From assembly GCF_003095395.1 (NCBI RefSeq), contig NZ_QEIJ01000004.1, positions 124,001 to 188,000 on the forward strand: a stretch of DNA of 64,000 bases, in the 5' to 3' direction. The position numbers and the translations under genes are program-made. Source of the DNA: Microbacterium sp. Gd 4-13 (GTDB lineage Bacteria > Actinomycetota > Actinomycetes > Actinomycetales > Microbacteriaceae). How positions within the stretch are numbered: the stretch's first letter is position 1; each line of letters opens with the position of its first letter. The notes under the pieces were generated by a model that saw only the letters and a list, made by a program, of their open reading frames with translations, made no database searches and was not told the origin of the DNA. Positions 51,012-59,023 of this stretch are shown in pieces.

Positions 51012-52043
51012 TCAGTCGTCGCTGACGCGCAGGACGAGCTTGCCCCGCGTGTGTCCGTGTTCGAGCTCGCGGTGCGCGTCGGCCGCCTCGTCGAGCCCGA
51101 ACACCCGATCCACGTAGACCTGCACGGCGCCCGACTCGAGCAGGCGTGCGACCGTCGCGAGCGTTCCACCGTCGGGCGCGACCTTGAAGCTCGTGGCGCG
51201 GAAGCCTTCGGCGGTCGCCGCCTCGTAGAACCCCGGCCAGGCGCCGGTCGGCACCTCGATGAGCAGTCCGCCCGGACGGAGCACCCGGAGCGAGCGGGTG
51301 CCCGTGTCGTCCATGACGTTGCCGACGAGATCGATCACCACGTCGACGTCGGAGACGTGATCCTCGAACCGCTGGGTGGCGTGGTCGATGACGGTGCGGG
51401 CGCCGAGGTCGCGCAGCCAGTCGGCATTGCGGGCGGAGCCCGTCGCGATGACCTGCGCCCCGAAGTACGACGCGAACTGCACCGCGAAATGGCCCACGCC
51501 TCCGCTGCCGGCGTGGATGAGGATGCGCTGCCCCTCGTGAGCGAGGGCGGTCTCGACCACCAGGCCCCACGCGGTCAGCGCGGCCACCGGCACGCCGGCG
51601 GCTTCGACGTGCGAGAGTGACGCGGGCTTGCGCGCGAGCGAGAGCGCGGGCACCGTGACGTACTCCGCGTAGGTGCCGCCGGTGCGGGGGAAACCCGCCA
51701 TACCGAACACCTCCGTTCCCACGGGGAACGCGTGCGCCTCGTACGGGGATTTCACGACGACGCCGCTGAAGTCGAAGCCGAGCACCGTCGGGAACGAACC
51801 GATCGCGGCCGACACTCCCGCGCCCGATCGCGTCTTGGCGTCGATCGGATTGACGCCGGCGGCGACGACCCGCACGAGCACCTCGCTCAGCACCGGTACG
51901 GGGGTGTCGATCGTCGCGAGGTGCAGCTGCGCAGCATCCCCCGTCCTGTCGATGACCGCGGCGCTCATCGTCGACGGCAGCGCGGGCGGATCGGCGAGCG
52001 CGACGTTGGAGGGGGACTCGGGGCGGTGGGGCCGGAATCTCAT
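51012..52043 (-). CDS. Quinone-oxidoreductase-type MDR family protein
   Basis: This 343-residue zinc-free medium-chain reductase resembles NADPH:quinone reductase: VLVRVVAAGVNPIDAKTR, FPTVLGFDFSGVVV, and the NADP site ILIHAGSGGVGHFAVQFA. No zinc-binding cysteines are seen. The start at 52043 (MRFRPHR) has AAGGAGCG upstream; an additional 18 residues open upstream read less like the family. Its physiological substrate is unknown. It may belong with the MFS/MarR pair upstream as a stress-response group, which is inference. Confidence 0.85.
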   Translation of the reverse strand: MRFRPHRPESPSNVALADPPALPSTMSAAVIDRTGDAAQLHLATIDTPVPVLSEVLVRVVAAGVNPIDAKTRSGAGVSAAIGSFPTVLGFDFSGVVVKSPYEAHAFPVGTEVFGMAGFPRTGGTYAEYVTVPALSLARKPASLSHVEAAGVPVAALTAWGLVVETALAHEGQRILIHAGSGGVGHFAVQFASYFGAQVIATGSARNADWLRDLGARTVIDHATQRFEDHVSDVDVVIDLVGNVMDDTGTRSLRVLRPGGLLIEVPTGAWPGFYEAATAEGFRATSFKVAPDGGTLATVARLLESGAVQVYVDRVFGLDEAADAHRELEHGHTRGKLVLRVSDD

Positions 52044-52104
52044 CGGCGCTCCTTCCGTGCGATGGGCGACGACGGCGACGGTGCCGACGACGGACACCAG
52101 TCAA

Positions 52105-52147
52105 CCGCGGAAGTGTCTCCGCGGTGTTACGCGGGTGTCACCGCGGA
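52105..52147. promoter_or_regulatory. Triple CCGCGGA dyads between MarR and the oxidoreductase gene
   Basis: CCGCGGA (52105-52111) and TCCGCGG (52118-52124) form a 7-6-7 inverted repeat, and TCCGCGGTG (52118-52126) also pairs with CACCGCGGA (52139-52147). The middle arm can thus form only one of two hairpins at a time. It is upstream of the oxidoreductase start and downstream of the MarR stop, so it could be an operator pair or a terminator/antiterminator switch. Confidence 0.5.
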
Positions 52148-52161
52148 AAGAAGCTCGCCCT

Positions 52162-52671
52162 TCAGGCCTCCGGCGTCTCGCCGGAGGCGAGCGAATGCAG
52201 CAGGCGGGTGAGATGGCGGATGTCGTCGATCGACCAGTCCTCCAGCACGGTGAACAGGCGCCCCTTCTGCGGAGCGCGGGCGACGGCCAGGCGCTCCGCG
52301 CCCTCGGGGGTGACCGCGATGAGTCGAGACCGTCGATCACCCGGGTCGAGCGTGCGCGCGACGAGTCCGAGCCCCTCAAGCTCCGAGACGCTGCGGCTGA
52401 CGAGCCCCTTGTCGGACGCCAGGTGCTCGGTGAGGGCCGAGAGCGTGGTCGATCCCGAGCGACCGATCAACGACAGCACCTTGAAGGTGCCGGGGAGCAT
52501 GCCGGGGTGCACGCGGTCGGCCGCCGCGGCGAGGTGGCGGCGGTAGGCCATCATCAGCTCGGCGAACGAGCCCTCCAGCGCCTCGACCGCGACGGACCGG
52601 TCATCCCCCGCCGGTGCGTCGACCGGGATCGTCGCGTCGGCGGGGGAGTCGGTGGCGGTCATGTCAGTCAT
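52162..52671 (-). CDS. MarR-family regulator
   Basis: This protein of 169 residues has a MarR winged helix: PGTFKVLSLIGRSGSTTLSALTEHLASDKGLVSRSVSELEGLGLV (residues about 58-102), followed by the wing DPGDRRSRLIAVTPEG. It starts within the last bases of the MFS gene (overlap at 52664-52671), so it is co-translated. A second start nine bases later is possible. It very likely represses the operon through the TTGACTTTC-TCAACT repeats upstream of the MFS gene. Confidence 0.9.
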   Translation of the reverse strand: MTDMTATDSPADATIPVDAPAGDDRSVAVEALEGSFAELMMAYRRHLAAAADRVHPGMLPGTFKVLSLIGRSGSTTLSALTEHLASDKGLVSRSVSELEGLGLVARTLDPGDRRSRLIAVTPEGAERLAVARAPQKGRLFTVLEDWSIDDIRHLTRLLHSLASGETPEA

Positions 52672-54355
52672 TCTCGCCGACGGACGAGCGCGTTGCACGT
52701 GCGTCGCTCTCGGGAACGGTCGTGACCGTACCGGTTCCGGCGAGCACCGACATGCCCTCGGAGGTCGAGACCGTCGCGAGGTCGGCTTCTCCGGCGTGGA
52801 TCCGCTCGCTCGTGGTCATGCGGTTCAGCGGGTGGTTCGGCAGGAAGATGATCGCGATCAGGCTGATCACGGCGATCGGCACCGCGATGAGGAACGAGCT
52901 CGCGATCGACTGCGCGTAGATGTCCTCGACGATGATCCGTACGGACTCGGGGAGCGCCGAGACCTGCGGGATCGTTCCGGACTGCAGCTGCGCCGCTACT
53001 GCGGCGCCGTCGGCGCCGAGGCCCGCGATCGCCGTCGCGATGTCGGCTCCGCGATCGACGAAGAGGCCGGCGGCGGTCGTCGCCAGGGCCGCGCCCATGA
53101 CCGAGACGCCGACGGTGCCGCCGAGGCTGCGGAAGAACGTCACGCCGGAGCTCGCGGCCCCCATGACCTCCGGACGCGCGGTGTTCTGCACGATCAGCAC
53201 GAGGTTCTGCATCGTCATGCCCACGCCGGCGCCCAGGAGCGCCATGTAGACCGAGACGAGAACGAAGTTCGTGTCGTAGTGGATCGTCGACAGGAGGGAC
53301 GACCCGGCGATCAGCAGCACGCCACCGGCGATGAGGTAGGGCTTCCAGTGGCCGTAGCGCGAGATGAGCGAACCGACGATCACGGATGCGAGGAGGAGCC
53401 CCGCGATCATGGGGATCGTCATGACACCGGCCTCGGTCGGGGTCGCCCCGCGCGCCATCTGCATGTACTGGCTGAGGAACACCGCGGTGCCGAACATCGC
53501 CAGGCCGGTCGCGATCGAGGCGATCGTGGCGAGGGTGAACGTGCGGTTGCGGAAGAGCGTGAGGGGCACGAGGGGCTCCGACACGCGCAGTTCGACGATG
53601 ACGAACAGGACGGCCGAGACGATCGCACCGCCGACCATCAGCACGGTCTCGGTGCTCCACCAGTCGTAGTCCTTGCCCGCGTTGGTGACCCAGATGAGGA
53701 TCAGCGAGACCGCGGTCGCGAGCAGCACGATGCCGAAGTAGTCGATCTTCACCGCCCGCTTCGGTCGGGCCGGGAGGTGCAGGGTGCGCTGCTGGATGAA
53801 CAGCGCCGCGACCGCGAAGGGGAGCGCGACGAAGAAGTTGAAGCGCCAGCCGAACGAGTCGGTGATGACTCCGCCGAGGAGCGGGCCGCCGACGGTGGCG
53901 ACGGCCATGACGGCGCCGAACAGACCCATGTAGCGGCCGCGCTCGCGGGGGCTGATGATGTCGGCCATGATGACCTGGCTCAGCGCGGCGAGGCCGCCGG
54001 CGCCGAGTCCCTGAACCGCGCGGAACGCGATGAGCATCTCGGTGTTCTGCGAGAAGCCGGCGGCCGCCGTCGCGAGCACGAAGATCGCGATGGCGATCTG
54101 GATCAGCAGCTTGCGGTTGAACAGGTCGGCGAGCTTGCCCCAGATCGGCGTCGAGATCGCGGTCGTCAGCAGGGTCGAGGTGATGACCCAGGTAAAGGCG
54201 GCCTGGTCGCCGTTGAGGTCGTGAACGATGACGGGCAGCGATGTCGAGACGACGGTCGATGCGAGCATCGACACGAACATCCCGAGGAGGAGTCCGATGA
54301 GCGCGGGCAGCACGCGCCGTGGCGCGGTTGCGGGCTCGGAAGCAGTGGTGGCCAT
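52664..54355 (-). CDS. MFS multidrug exporter, DHA2 (14-helix) family
   Basis: This 563-residue drug:proton antiporter has about fourteen hydrophobic helices. The family motifs are GLLLGMFVSMLASTVVSTSLP (helix 1), WVITSTLLTTAISTPIWGKLADLFNRK with motif A, AVQGLGAGGLAALSQVIMADI and RGRYMGLFGAVMAVATVGGPLLGGVITD (motif C style). The EmrB/QacA-like pattern suggests efflux of toxic compounds. AAAGG precedes the ATG by six bases. Tandem MarR-type operators are found 47 to 99 bases upstream of the start. Confidence 0.92.
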   Translation of the reverse strand: MATTASEPATAPRRVLPALIGLLLGMFVSMLASTVVSTSLPVIVHDLNGDQAAFTWVITSTLLTTAISTPIWGKLADLFNRKLLIQIAIAIFVLATAAAGFSQNTEMLIAFRAVQGLGAGGLAALSQVIMADIISPRERGRYMGLFGAVMAVATVGGPLLGGVITDSFGWRFNFFVALPFAVAALFIQQRTLHLPARPKRAVKIDYFGIVLLATAVSLILIWVTNAGKDYDWWSTETVLMVGGAIVSAVLFVIVELRVSEPLVPLTLFRNRTFTLATIASIATGLAMFGTAVFLSQYMQMARGATPTEAGVMTIPMIAGLLLASVIVGSLISRYGHWKPYLIAGGVLLIAGSSLLSTIHYDTNFVLVSVYMALLGAGVGMTMQNLVLIVQNTARPEVMGAASSGVTFFRSLGGTVGVSVMGAALATTAAGLFVDRGADIATAIAGLGADGAAVAAQLQSGTIPQVSALPESVRIIVEDIYAQSIASSFLIAVPIAVISLIAIIFLPNHPLNRMTTSERIHAGEADLATVSTSEGMSVLAGTGTVTTVPESDARATRSSVGEND

Positions 54356-54401
54356 GAGAACCTTTGCGAACGAGGAAGAGAAGTCGCGACACCGTCGACG
54401 C

Positions 54402-54454
54402 GATAGTTGACTTTCATCAACTTTACTCCGATTGTTTGACTTTCGTCAACTATC
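54402..54454 (-). promoter_or_regulatory. Tandem MarR operators and promoter of the MFS-MarR operon
   Basis: TTGACTTTCATCAACT (54407-54422) and TTGACTTTCGTCAACT (54436-54451) are nearly identical and 29 bp apart, each a short palindrome. The outermost arms GATAGTTGAC (54402-54411) and GTCAACTATC (54445-54454) form one larger perfect dyad. The sites contain TTGAC hexamers on both strands, so a bound regulator would cover the -35 region. Confidence 0.75.
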
Positions 54455-54476
54455 CCCGCATCGTGCGATGCGCTGC

Positions 54477-55151
54477 TCAGCCGTCGGTCAGCGCGAGTGC
54501 GCGGAATCTCTCGCGCGGAGGTTCGACGCGCGGGGCGGGTGCTCGCGCCGCCATGGTGCGGCGGTGCAGCTCGTCGATCAGCGCCGTGGCCAGACGCACC
54601 AGGTTGTCGATCTCGCGTTCGTCGCGGTCGACCCACTGGCACTGAGGCTCGTCTCCGACGGGCACGAACCCGTCGTGCTCCTCCCACGTGACGAGCGTGC
54701 GCTCGGCGCCGAGCACGTGCTGCTGCCACCAGACCTGTCGCAGATAGGTGCGCGGGATGCTGCGCCACTTCTTGTTCGTCGTCTTGATCTCGGCGAGGAT
54801 GACCCGCCCCGCAGCATCCACCGTCACACCGTCGGGTGTCGCGAGGTGTCGCTTCTCGACGACCGCGTGGAACAGTGCCGAGGACGGCTGGATCCCGTGC
54901 GTCGCGGCGACCCACGCGGCGATCTCGGGCTCGCGTGCCTTGCCGTGCGCCGTGTAGGCGTTGCCGGAGAACCCCGATCCGAGCAGCTTCGCGTCGGCTG
55001 CCCGGGGGATGACCCGGTCGCTCGTCAACGCGGCGACGTCGGTGGCGGTGATCCCCCGCGAGCGTGCGCGCACCCACGCGACCCGGTCGCGCGAGTCGGC
55101 CACGATCCGCGCTGCCAGCTCAGGGCTGCGCGCGGACAGTTCGGGGGACAT
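54477..55151 (-). CDS. YqaJ-like nuclease domain protein
   Basis: This 224-residue protein matches the YqaJ/lambda-exonuclease-like PD-(D/E)XK fold: GITATDVAAL near residue 33, the Glu region HGKAREPEIAAWV, the catalytic core TPDGVTVDAAG with RVILAEIKTT (D and E-x-K), and the YLRQVWWQQHVLG helix. Phage YqaJ recombinases use this fold, but chromosomal single copies are common in actinobacteria and their role is unknown. No phage genes are nearby. A TAGGGT box lies seven bases before the ATG on the minus strand. Confidence 0.8.
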   Translation of the reverse strand: MSPELSARSPELAARIVADSRDRVAWVRARSRGITATDVAALTSDRVIPRAADAKLLGSGFSGNAYTAHGKAREPEIAAWVAATHGIQPSSALFHAVVEKRHLATPDGVTVDAAGRVILAEIKTTNKKWRSIPRTYLRQVWWQQHVLGAERTLVTWEEHDGFVPVGDEPQCQWVDRDEREIDNLVRLATALIDELHRRTMAARAPAPRVEPPRERFRALALTDG

Positions 55152-55369
55152 GCGTTCGACCCTAACCCCGCCTCCCCGCCGTGCGCGCCTCGACGCGCGT
55201 CGAGATCACGACTTCTCGCCGAGACGACACGCTGTCCGCGTTAGGTGGGTGGCCGTTCGGCAAGTGAACGGTGGATCGGAGTCTCCTCCCCAACGGTCCG
55301 CGGGCGCGAGTTCCGCACAGACGCGGGCAGGGCGCCCTGCAGCGAGAACGCGCGGGCGACGATCGACGC
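55152..55369. promoter_or_regulatory. Divergent gap between the YqaJ and AbiEi-nuclease genes
   Basis: This 218-bp gap holds a perfect 16-bp palindrome, CTCGACGC/GCGTCGAG (55189-55204), about 38 bases from the YqaJ start. It could serve as an operator, but no matching site is seen near another gene. The rest shows no clear coding or RNA feature. Confidence 0.35.
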
Positions 55370-56359
55370 GTGAAGAAGGCGATCGTTGTCGATGATGCGA
55401 GGCGGATGCTGCGTTCTCGCGCCGAGCTGATAGATCGGGGATGGTCCGACCGCCGACTGAGTGTGGCAGTGGAGGGCGGTCAGCTCATCCGCGTGAAAAA
55501 AGGATGGTTCGTCACAGCGGCGGCATGGGGTGATCTCTGGCCGGAGGGCCGCCACCTCGTCGAAGTCGTGGCCGCCTCGAACGACCTGTCGGGCGGCACC
55601 CATGTCTTCTCGTACGTGTCGGCGGCGGTGTTGTGGAAGCTCCCCCTGTTCCGAGTCGTTCCGCTGCGGGTGCACGAAACCGGGACGACGCGCATGCACG
55701 CGTCGAGCACCCCGGGGGTGCAGCGACACGAGGATCGCCTCCCGGAGGCGGATGTCGTCGTCGTAGACGGAATCAGGTGCACGTCCCTGGAGCGGACGGT
55801 GCTCGACGTTGCGCGCGTCGCCGCACCGGAGGTCGCCGTCGCGGCTGCGGACGCCGCTCTCGCCCTCCGCGCGGGCGCGGACCATCGTGCCTACGACGAG
55901 CGGACGGCCGAGGAATGGCGCGGATCGATGAGCGACCGGGTGGCGGGCGCCGGGTCGATCCGGGGCGTCCGTCAAGCGCGGTGGGTGATCGAGTTCGCCG
56001 ACGGGAGGGCGCAGCTGCCCGGGGAGAGCGTGAGTCGGCTCCAGCTCTCGAGGCTCGGGTTCGCCGCGCCATCGCTGCAGGTTCCGGTGCCCGCGCCGGA
56101 TGGGTCGATCTACTGGGTCGACATCGGTCTAGACGACGTCTTCGCGTTCGGCGAGTTCGACGGCAAGACGAAGTACGTGGATGCGGCGATGAGACAGGGC
56201 CTGAGCATCGACGAGGTTCTGCTCCGCGAGAAGCAGCGCGAAGACTGGATCCGTGGCACGACCCACCGCAGGTTTGCGCGTTGGGGAGACGAGCACATCG
56301 GGACCCCGGAGCTTCTGGGCGCGCGTCTGGCCTCGTTCGGCATTCGCCCCCGCGGGTGA
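55370..56359 (+). CDS. AbiEi-type winged-helix protein with nuclease-like C-terminus
   Basis: This 329-residue protein begins with a winged helix (MLRSRAELIDRGWSDRRLSVAV, then GQLIRVKKGWFVTA), like AbiEi antitoxins. The middle (TSLERTVLDVARVAAPEVAVAAADAAL) is typical of these proteins. The C-terminal part reads as a PD-(D/E)XK-like core, IYWVDIGLDD, FGEFDGKTKYVD, then EKQREDWIRG; the Glu and Lys are kept here, unlike the gene at 13942. The start is a GTG at 55370. No partner toxin gene is next to it. A hairpin follows the stop. Confidence 0.65.
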   Translation: MKKAIVVDDARRMLRSRAELIDRGWSDRRLSVAVEGGQLIRVKKGWFVTAAAWGDLWPEGRHLVEVVAASNDLSGGTHVFSYVSAAVLWKLPLFRVVPLRVHETGTTRMHASSTPGVQRHEDRLPEADVVVVDGIRCTSLERTVLDVARVAAPEVAVAAADAALALRAGADHRAYDERTAEEWRGSMSDRVAGAGSIRGVRQARWVIEFADGRAQLPGESVSRLQLSRLGFAAPSLQVPVPAPDGSIYWVDIGLDDVFAFGEFDGKTKYVDAAMRQGLSIDEVLLREKQREDWIRGTTHRRFARWGDEHIGTPELLGARLASFGIRPRG

Positions 56360-56393
56360 GCTCACCGTCGACTCGATATCCCCTCGCCGACCC

Positions 56394-56421
56394 GCCATCC
56401 CTTCGACGCAGTCGGGATGGC
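56394..56421 (+). terminator. Hairpin after the second AbiEi-nuclease gene
   Basis: GCCATCCC (56394-56401) and GGGATGGC (56414-56421) form a perfect 8-bp stem with a 12-base loop, 34 bases after the stop codon. It lies upstream of the rplJ promoter and probably isolates it. Confidence 0.5.
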
Positions 56422-56455
56422 CGTTCGGCGAGACGACGGCGTCTCGGCGATGGAT

Positions 56456-56490
56456 TTGGCGGGGGCGGGGGCGGGGGCGTATCGTGGGGG
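56456..56490 (+). promoter_or_regulatory. rplJL promoter with four G5 runs
   Basis: TTGGCG (56456-56461) and TATCGT (56480-56485), spaced by 18 bases, are a likely -35/-10 pair. The spacer is made of three runs of five G separated by single C bases, and a fourth G5 run follows the -10 box (56486-56490), a potential G-quadruplex in the promoter itself. Confidence 0.55.
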
Positions 56491-56580
56491 TAAGCCAAAG
56501 ACCGCCGGTCATCGGGGTGCGCGAAGCGCAGCACGATCGAAGCAGCTGACGCGAATCCCGCGAGGGATCGTGAACGCAGA

Positions 56581-56650
56581 CCTGCGCAGGTGTACGAACG
56601 AATTCCCGATCGGGAACCACGCTCCGTGCCTTGCGCCGGAGCGTTTTTTC
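56581..56650 (+). promoter_or_regulatory. rplJ leader with intrinsic terminator (L10-leader type)
   Basis: The leader has the palindromes CCTGCGCAGG (56581-56590) and TTCCCGATCGGGAA (56603-56616), then a textbook terminator: ACGCTCCG (56619-56626), CGGAGCGT (56637-56644) and a run of six T including the last stem base. Seventy-six bases later the rplJ ATG follows. Many bacteria control rplJL through such a leader bound by L10; binding could favour the terminator. Confidence 0.7.
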
Positions 56651-56725
56651 ATTGCTGGGGAGAGACCGGATGCTGCGGCCCGACGCCCGCTCCCGCGGTG
56701 CGTCTCGTACACACAAGGAGTGGCC

Positions 56726-57241
56726 ATGGCGCAGAAGGACGCATCGGTTGCCGAGCTCACGAAGCACTTCGAGGACTCGACCGCCGTTCTGCTGACCGAG
56801 TACCGCGGTCTGACGGTTGCCCAGCTCAAGGAGCTGCGCAACAACATCCGTCAGGACGCGGAGTACGCCGTGGTGAAGAACACGCTGACCAAGATCGCCG
56901 CGTCCAACGCGGGCGTGACGGGTCTGGACGACGAACTCAAGGGTCCGTCGGCCATCGCCTTCGTGCACGGTGACCCGGTCGCCGTCGCGAAGGGGCTGCG
57001 CGCCTTCGCCAAGGCTAATCCTCTTCTCGTGATCAAGGGTGGGTACTTCGACGGTGCCGCCCTGACCGCGGATGAGGTCAACAAGCTCGCCGACCTCGAG
57101 AGCCGTGAAGTCCTGCTGGCGAAGCTCGCCGGTGCGATGAAGGCCTCGCTGTTCGGCGCCGCATATCTGTTCAACGCACCGCTGTCGAAGGCCGTTCGCA
57201 CGGTCGATGCGCTGCGCGACAAGCAGGAGTCCGCAGCCTGA
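56726..57241 (+). CDS. rplJ: 50S ribosomal protein L10
   Basis: This 171-residue protein is L10, base of the L7/L12 stalk. It has the pattern [57 protein letters not shown] and a C-terminal helical tail that binds L7/L12. AAGGAG precedes the ATG at 56726. It follows a structured leader and is followed by rplL after 45 bp. Confidence 0.97.
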   Translation: MAQKDASVAELTKHFEDSTAVLLTEYRGLTVAQLKELRNNIRQDAEYAVVKNTLTKIAASNAGVTGLDDELKGPSAIAFVHGDPVAVAKGLRAFAKANPLLVIKGGYFDGAALTADEVNKLADLESREVLLAKLAGAMKASLFGAAYLFNAPLSKAVRTVDALRDKQESAA

Positions 57242-57286
57242 CACGGTCAGGCGCGGTACGAATAACCCCGATCAAGGAGAATCATC

Positions 57287-57676
57287 ATGGCAAAGCTCAC
57301 CACTGACGAGCTGCTCGACGCCTTCAAGGAGCTCACGCTCATCGAGCTCAGCGAGTTCGTCAAGAAGTTCGAGGAGACCTTCGAGGTCACCGCTGCGGCT
57401 CCGGTCGCCGTCGCCGCTGCCGGTGCCCCCGCCGGTGGCGCCCCCGCCGAAGAGGAAGAGGTCAAGGACTCCTTCGACGTCATCCTCGACTCGGTCGGCG
57501 ACAAGAAGATCCAGGTCATCAAGGTCGTCCGCGAGCTCACCTCGCTCGGCCTCGGCGAGGCCAAGGCCGTCGTCGACGGTGCCCCCAAGGCCGTGCTCGA
57601 GGGCGCGACCAAGGACGCCGCTGACAAGGCGAAGGCCGCTCTCGAAGAGGCCGGCGCCAGCGTTACCCTCAAGTAA
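57287..57676 (+). CDS. rplL: 50S ribosomal protein L7/L12
   Basis: This 129-residue stalk protein has an N-terminal dimerisation part ([19 protein letters not shown]), an Ala/Gly/Pro-rich hinge (residues about 42-60) and the C-terminal domain [36 protein letters not shown] (given by its start and end). AAGGAG lies before the ATG. A very stable hairpin follows the stop. Confidence 0.98.
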   Translation: MAKLTTDELLDAFKELTLIELSEFVKKFEETFEVTAAAPVAVAAAGAPAGGAPAEEEEVKDSFDVILDSVGDKKIQVIKVVRELTSLGLGEAKAVVDGAPKAVLEGATKDAADKAKAALEEAGASVTLK

Positions 57677-57684
57677 CCCTGTCC

Positions 57685-57726
57685 ACGAAGGGCCCCGGAT
57701 GCTGCGAAGCATCCGGGGCCCTTCGT
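57685..57726 (+). terminator. Strong hairpin after rplL
   Basis: A perfect 19-bp stem, ACGAAGGGCCCCGGATGCT with AGCATCCGGGGCCCTTCGT, closes on a GCGA (GNRA-type) tetraloop eight bases after the rplL stop. It is symmetrical, so it also can end the convergent LacI transcript that stops at 57750. Confidence 0.85.
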
Positions 57727-57749
57727 CGTGGGCCCCGGATCGTGCCCCG

Positions 57750-58751
57750 TCAGCGGGGTGCGGCGGTGGAGGCCCGCACGACGAGCTGCACCGGGATCGT
57801 CGACCGTGCGGGGGCGTCGGCGTTGTCGACCATCCCGAGGAGGATGCCGACGGCCTGCTCGCCCTGCGCGGCGGGGCGCTGTTCCACCGTCGTCAACGCG
57901 AACATCTCCGCGTAGTCGTGGCCGTCGACCCCGACGACGCTGAGCTGGGAGGGGACGGCGATACCCAGTCGGCGGGCGGCCACGATCGCGCCGATCGCGA
58001 TCTCGTCGCAGGCCGCGACGATGGCGGTGGGTCGGCTTTCGACATCGGCGAGCAGGGCGGCGGCGGCGGCGTAGCCGTCGGTGATCGTGAGTGTCGATTC
58101 GTGGACGCGCGCGGTGTCGGCCAACCCCGCGCCGGCGAGAGCCTGGCGATAGCCGGCGATGCGGTCGATCACGTCGTGGGCGGTGGGCTCGCCCTTCGGT
58201 GTCGCGCCGAGGAACACGATGGCCCGATGGCCGAGCGCCAGCAGATGCTGGGTGATCATGCGGCCGATGGCGGTGTTGTCGATGCCGAGCGTGGCGATCT
58301 CGGCCAGTTCGTTGCCGATGCAGACGGTGGGCTTGCCGAACGAGAGCAGCCGGGCGATGTCGGCGTCGTCGGGCTCGAGGGCGACGGCGATGACGCCGTC
58401 GAATCTCTTGCGCGCGAGGAAGTGCGTGTACAGGCTCGCCCGATCGCGTGAGTCGGGCTCGGCGACGTACAGCGTCAGGTCGTAGCCGCGCGGGATGAGC
58501 GTGCGCTCGACACCCTCGATGATCGAGCCGAAGTACCAGCGATTGACGCGCGGCACGATGAGGGCGACCGTGTTCGTGCGGCCGGTCGCGAGGCTGACCG
58601 CACTCGTGGTGGGCACGTAGCCGAGCGATCCCGCGGCATCCTGTACCCGTCGCCGGGTCGCATCCGAGACGTACCCGCCCCCGGTGAGGGCGCGGCTCGC
58701 CGTCGACTTCGAGACGCCCGCCAGGCGTGCGACATCGGCGATTCCGCTCAC
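57750..58751 (-). CDS. LacI-family regulator of the second sugar ABC operon
   Basis: This protein of 333 residues starts at the GTG at 58751, which has GGAAGGG seven bases upstream; in-frame ATGs at 58769 and 58787 are alternatives. It has the LacI helix-turn-helix (IADVARLAGVSKSTASRAL), hinge (GYVPTTSAVSLATGRT) and sensor domain with VVGVDGHDYAEMFALTTVEQ. It is divergent from the alpha-glucoside-type ABC genes, where two GGTTCC-type palindromes lie, so it probably represses them. Confidence 0.92.
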   Translation of the reverse strand: MSGIADVARLAGVSKSTASRALTGGGYVSDATRRRVQDAAGSLGYVPTTSAVSLATGRTNTVALIVPRVNRWYFGSIIEGVERTLIPRGYDLTLYVAEPDSRDRASLYTHFLARKRFDGVIAVALEPDDADIARLLSFGKPTVCIGNELAEIATLGIDNTAIGRMITQHLLALGHRAIVFLGATPKGEPTAHDVIDRIAGYRQALAGAGLADTARVHESTLTITDGYAAAAALLADVESRPTAIVAACDEIAIGAIVAARRLGIAVPSQLSVVGVDGHDYAEMFALTTVEQRPAAQGEQAVGILLGMVDNADAPARSTIPVQLVVRASTAAPR

Positions 58752-58845
58752 TGGTAGCCCTTCCTGCATCGCGGCATCTCTGCACACGGACGGCGGCGTC
58801 GCCGATCCGGATCACAGAAACCATAGTGCAGAGCGCGAAAAAAGA

Positions 58846-58977
58846 GAACCGGTTCCACACGGTGTCGGATGCGGCGGGCGCGGGTTTCACGCGAGGTTAT
58901 CGTTTCGTGATGATTCACCGTTGTATCCGGTGAGCATCTCGCTTACCTTGGTGTGGAATCGGTTCCCGAACGGAACC
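58846..58977 (+). promoter_or_regulatory. LacI-type operators before the second sugar ABC operon
   Basis: GAACCGGTTC (58846-58855) is a perfect palindrome with the CpG centre usual for LacI proteins. GGAATCGGTTCC (58955-58966) is a near match 109 bases further, and GGTTCC-cgaac-GGAACC (58961-58977) forms an overlapping perfect 6-5-6 dyad. Two sites at this distance could allow looping. The operon's first ATG is at 59024. Confidence 0.65.
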
Positions 58978-59023
58978 TGCGCAGGTGCAAGTCGCGCCCG
59001 CGCCCTCGAAGAGGAGGAATCAC

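Noticed and set aside
54477..55151. YqaJ gene as sign of a prophage
   Set aside because: No other phage gene, integrase or attachment repeat is near it, and base composition is like the neighbours.
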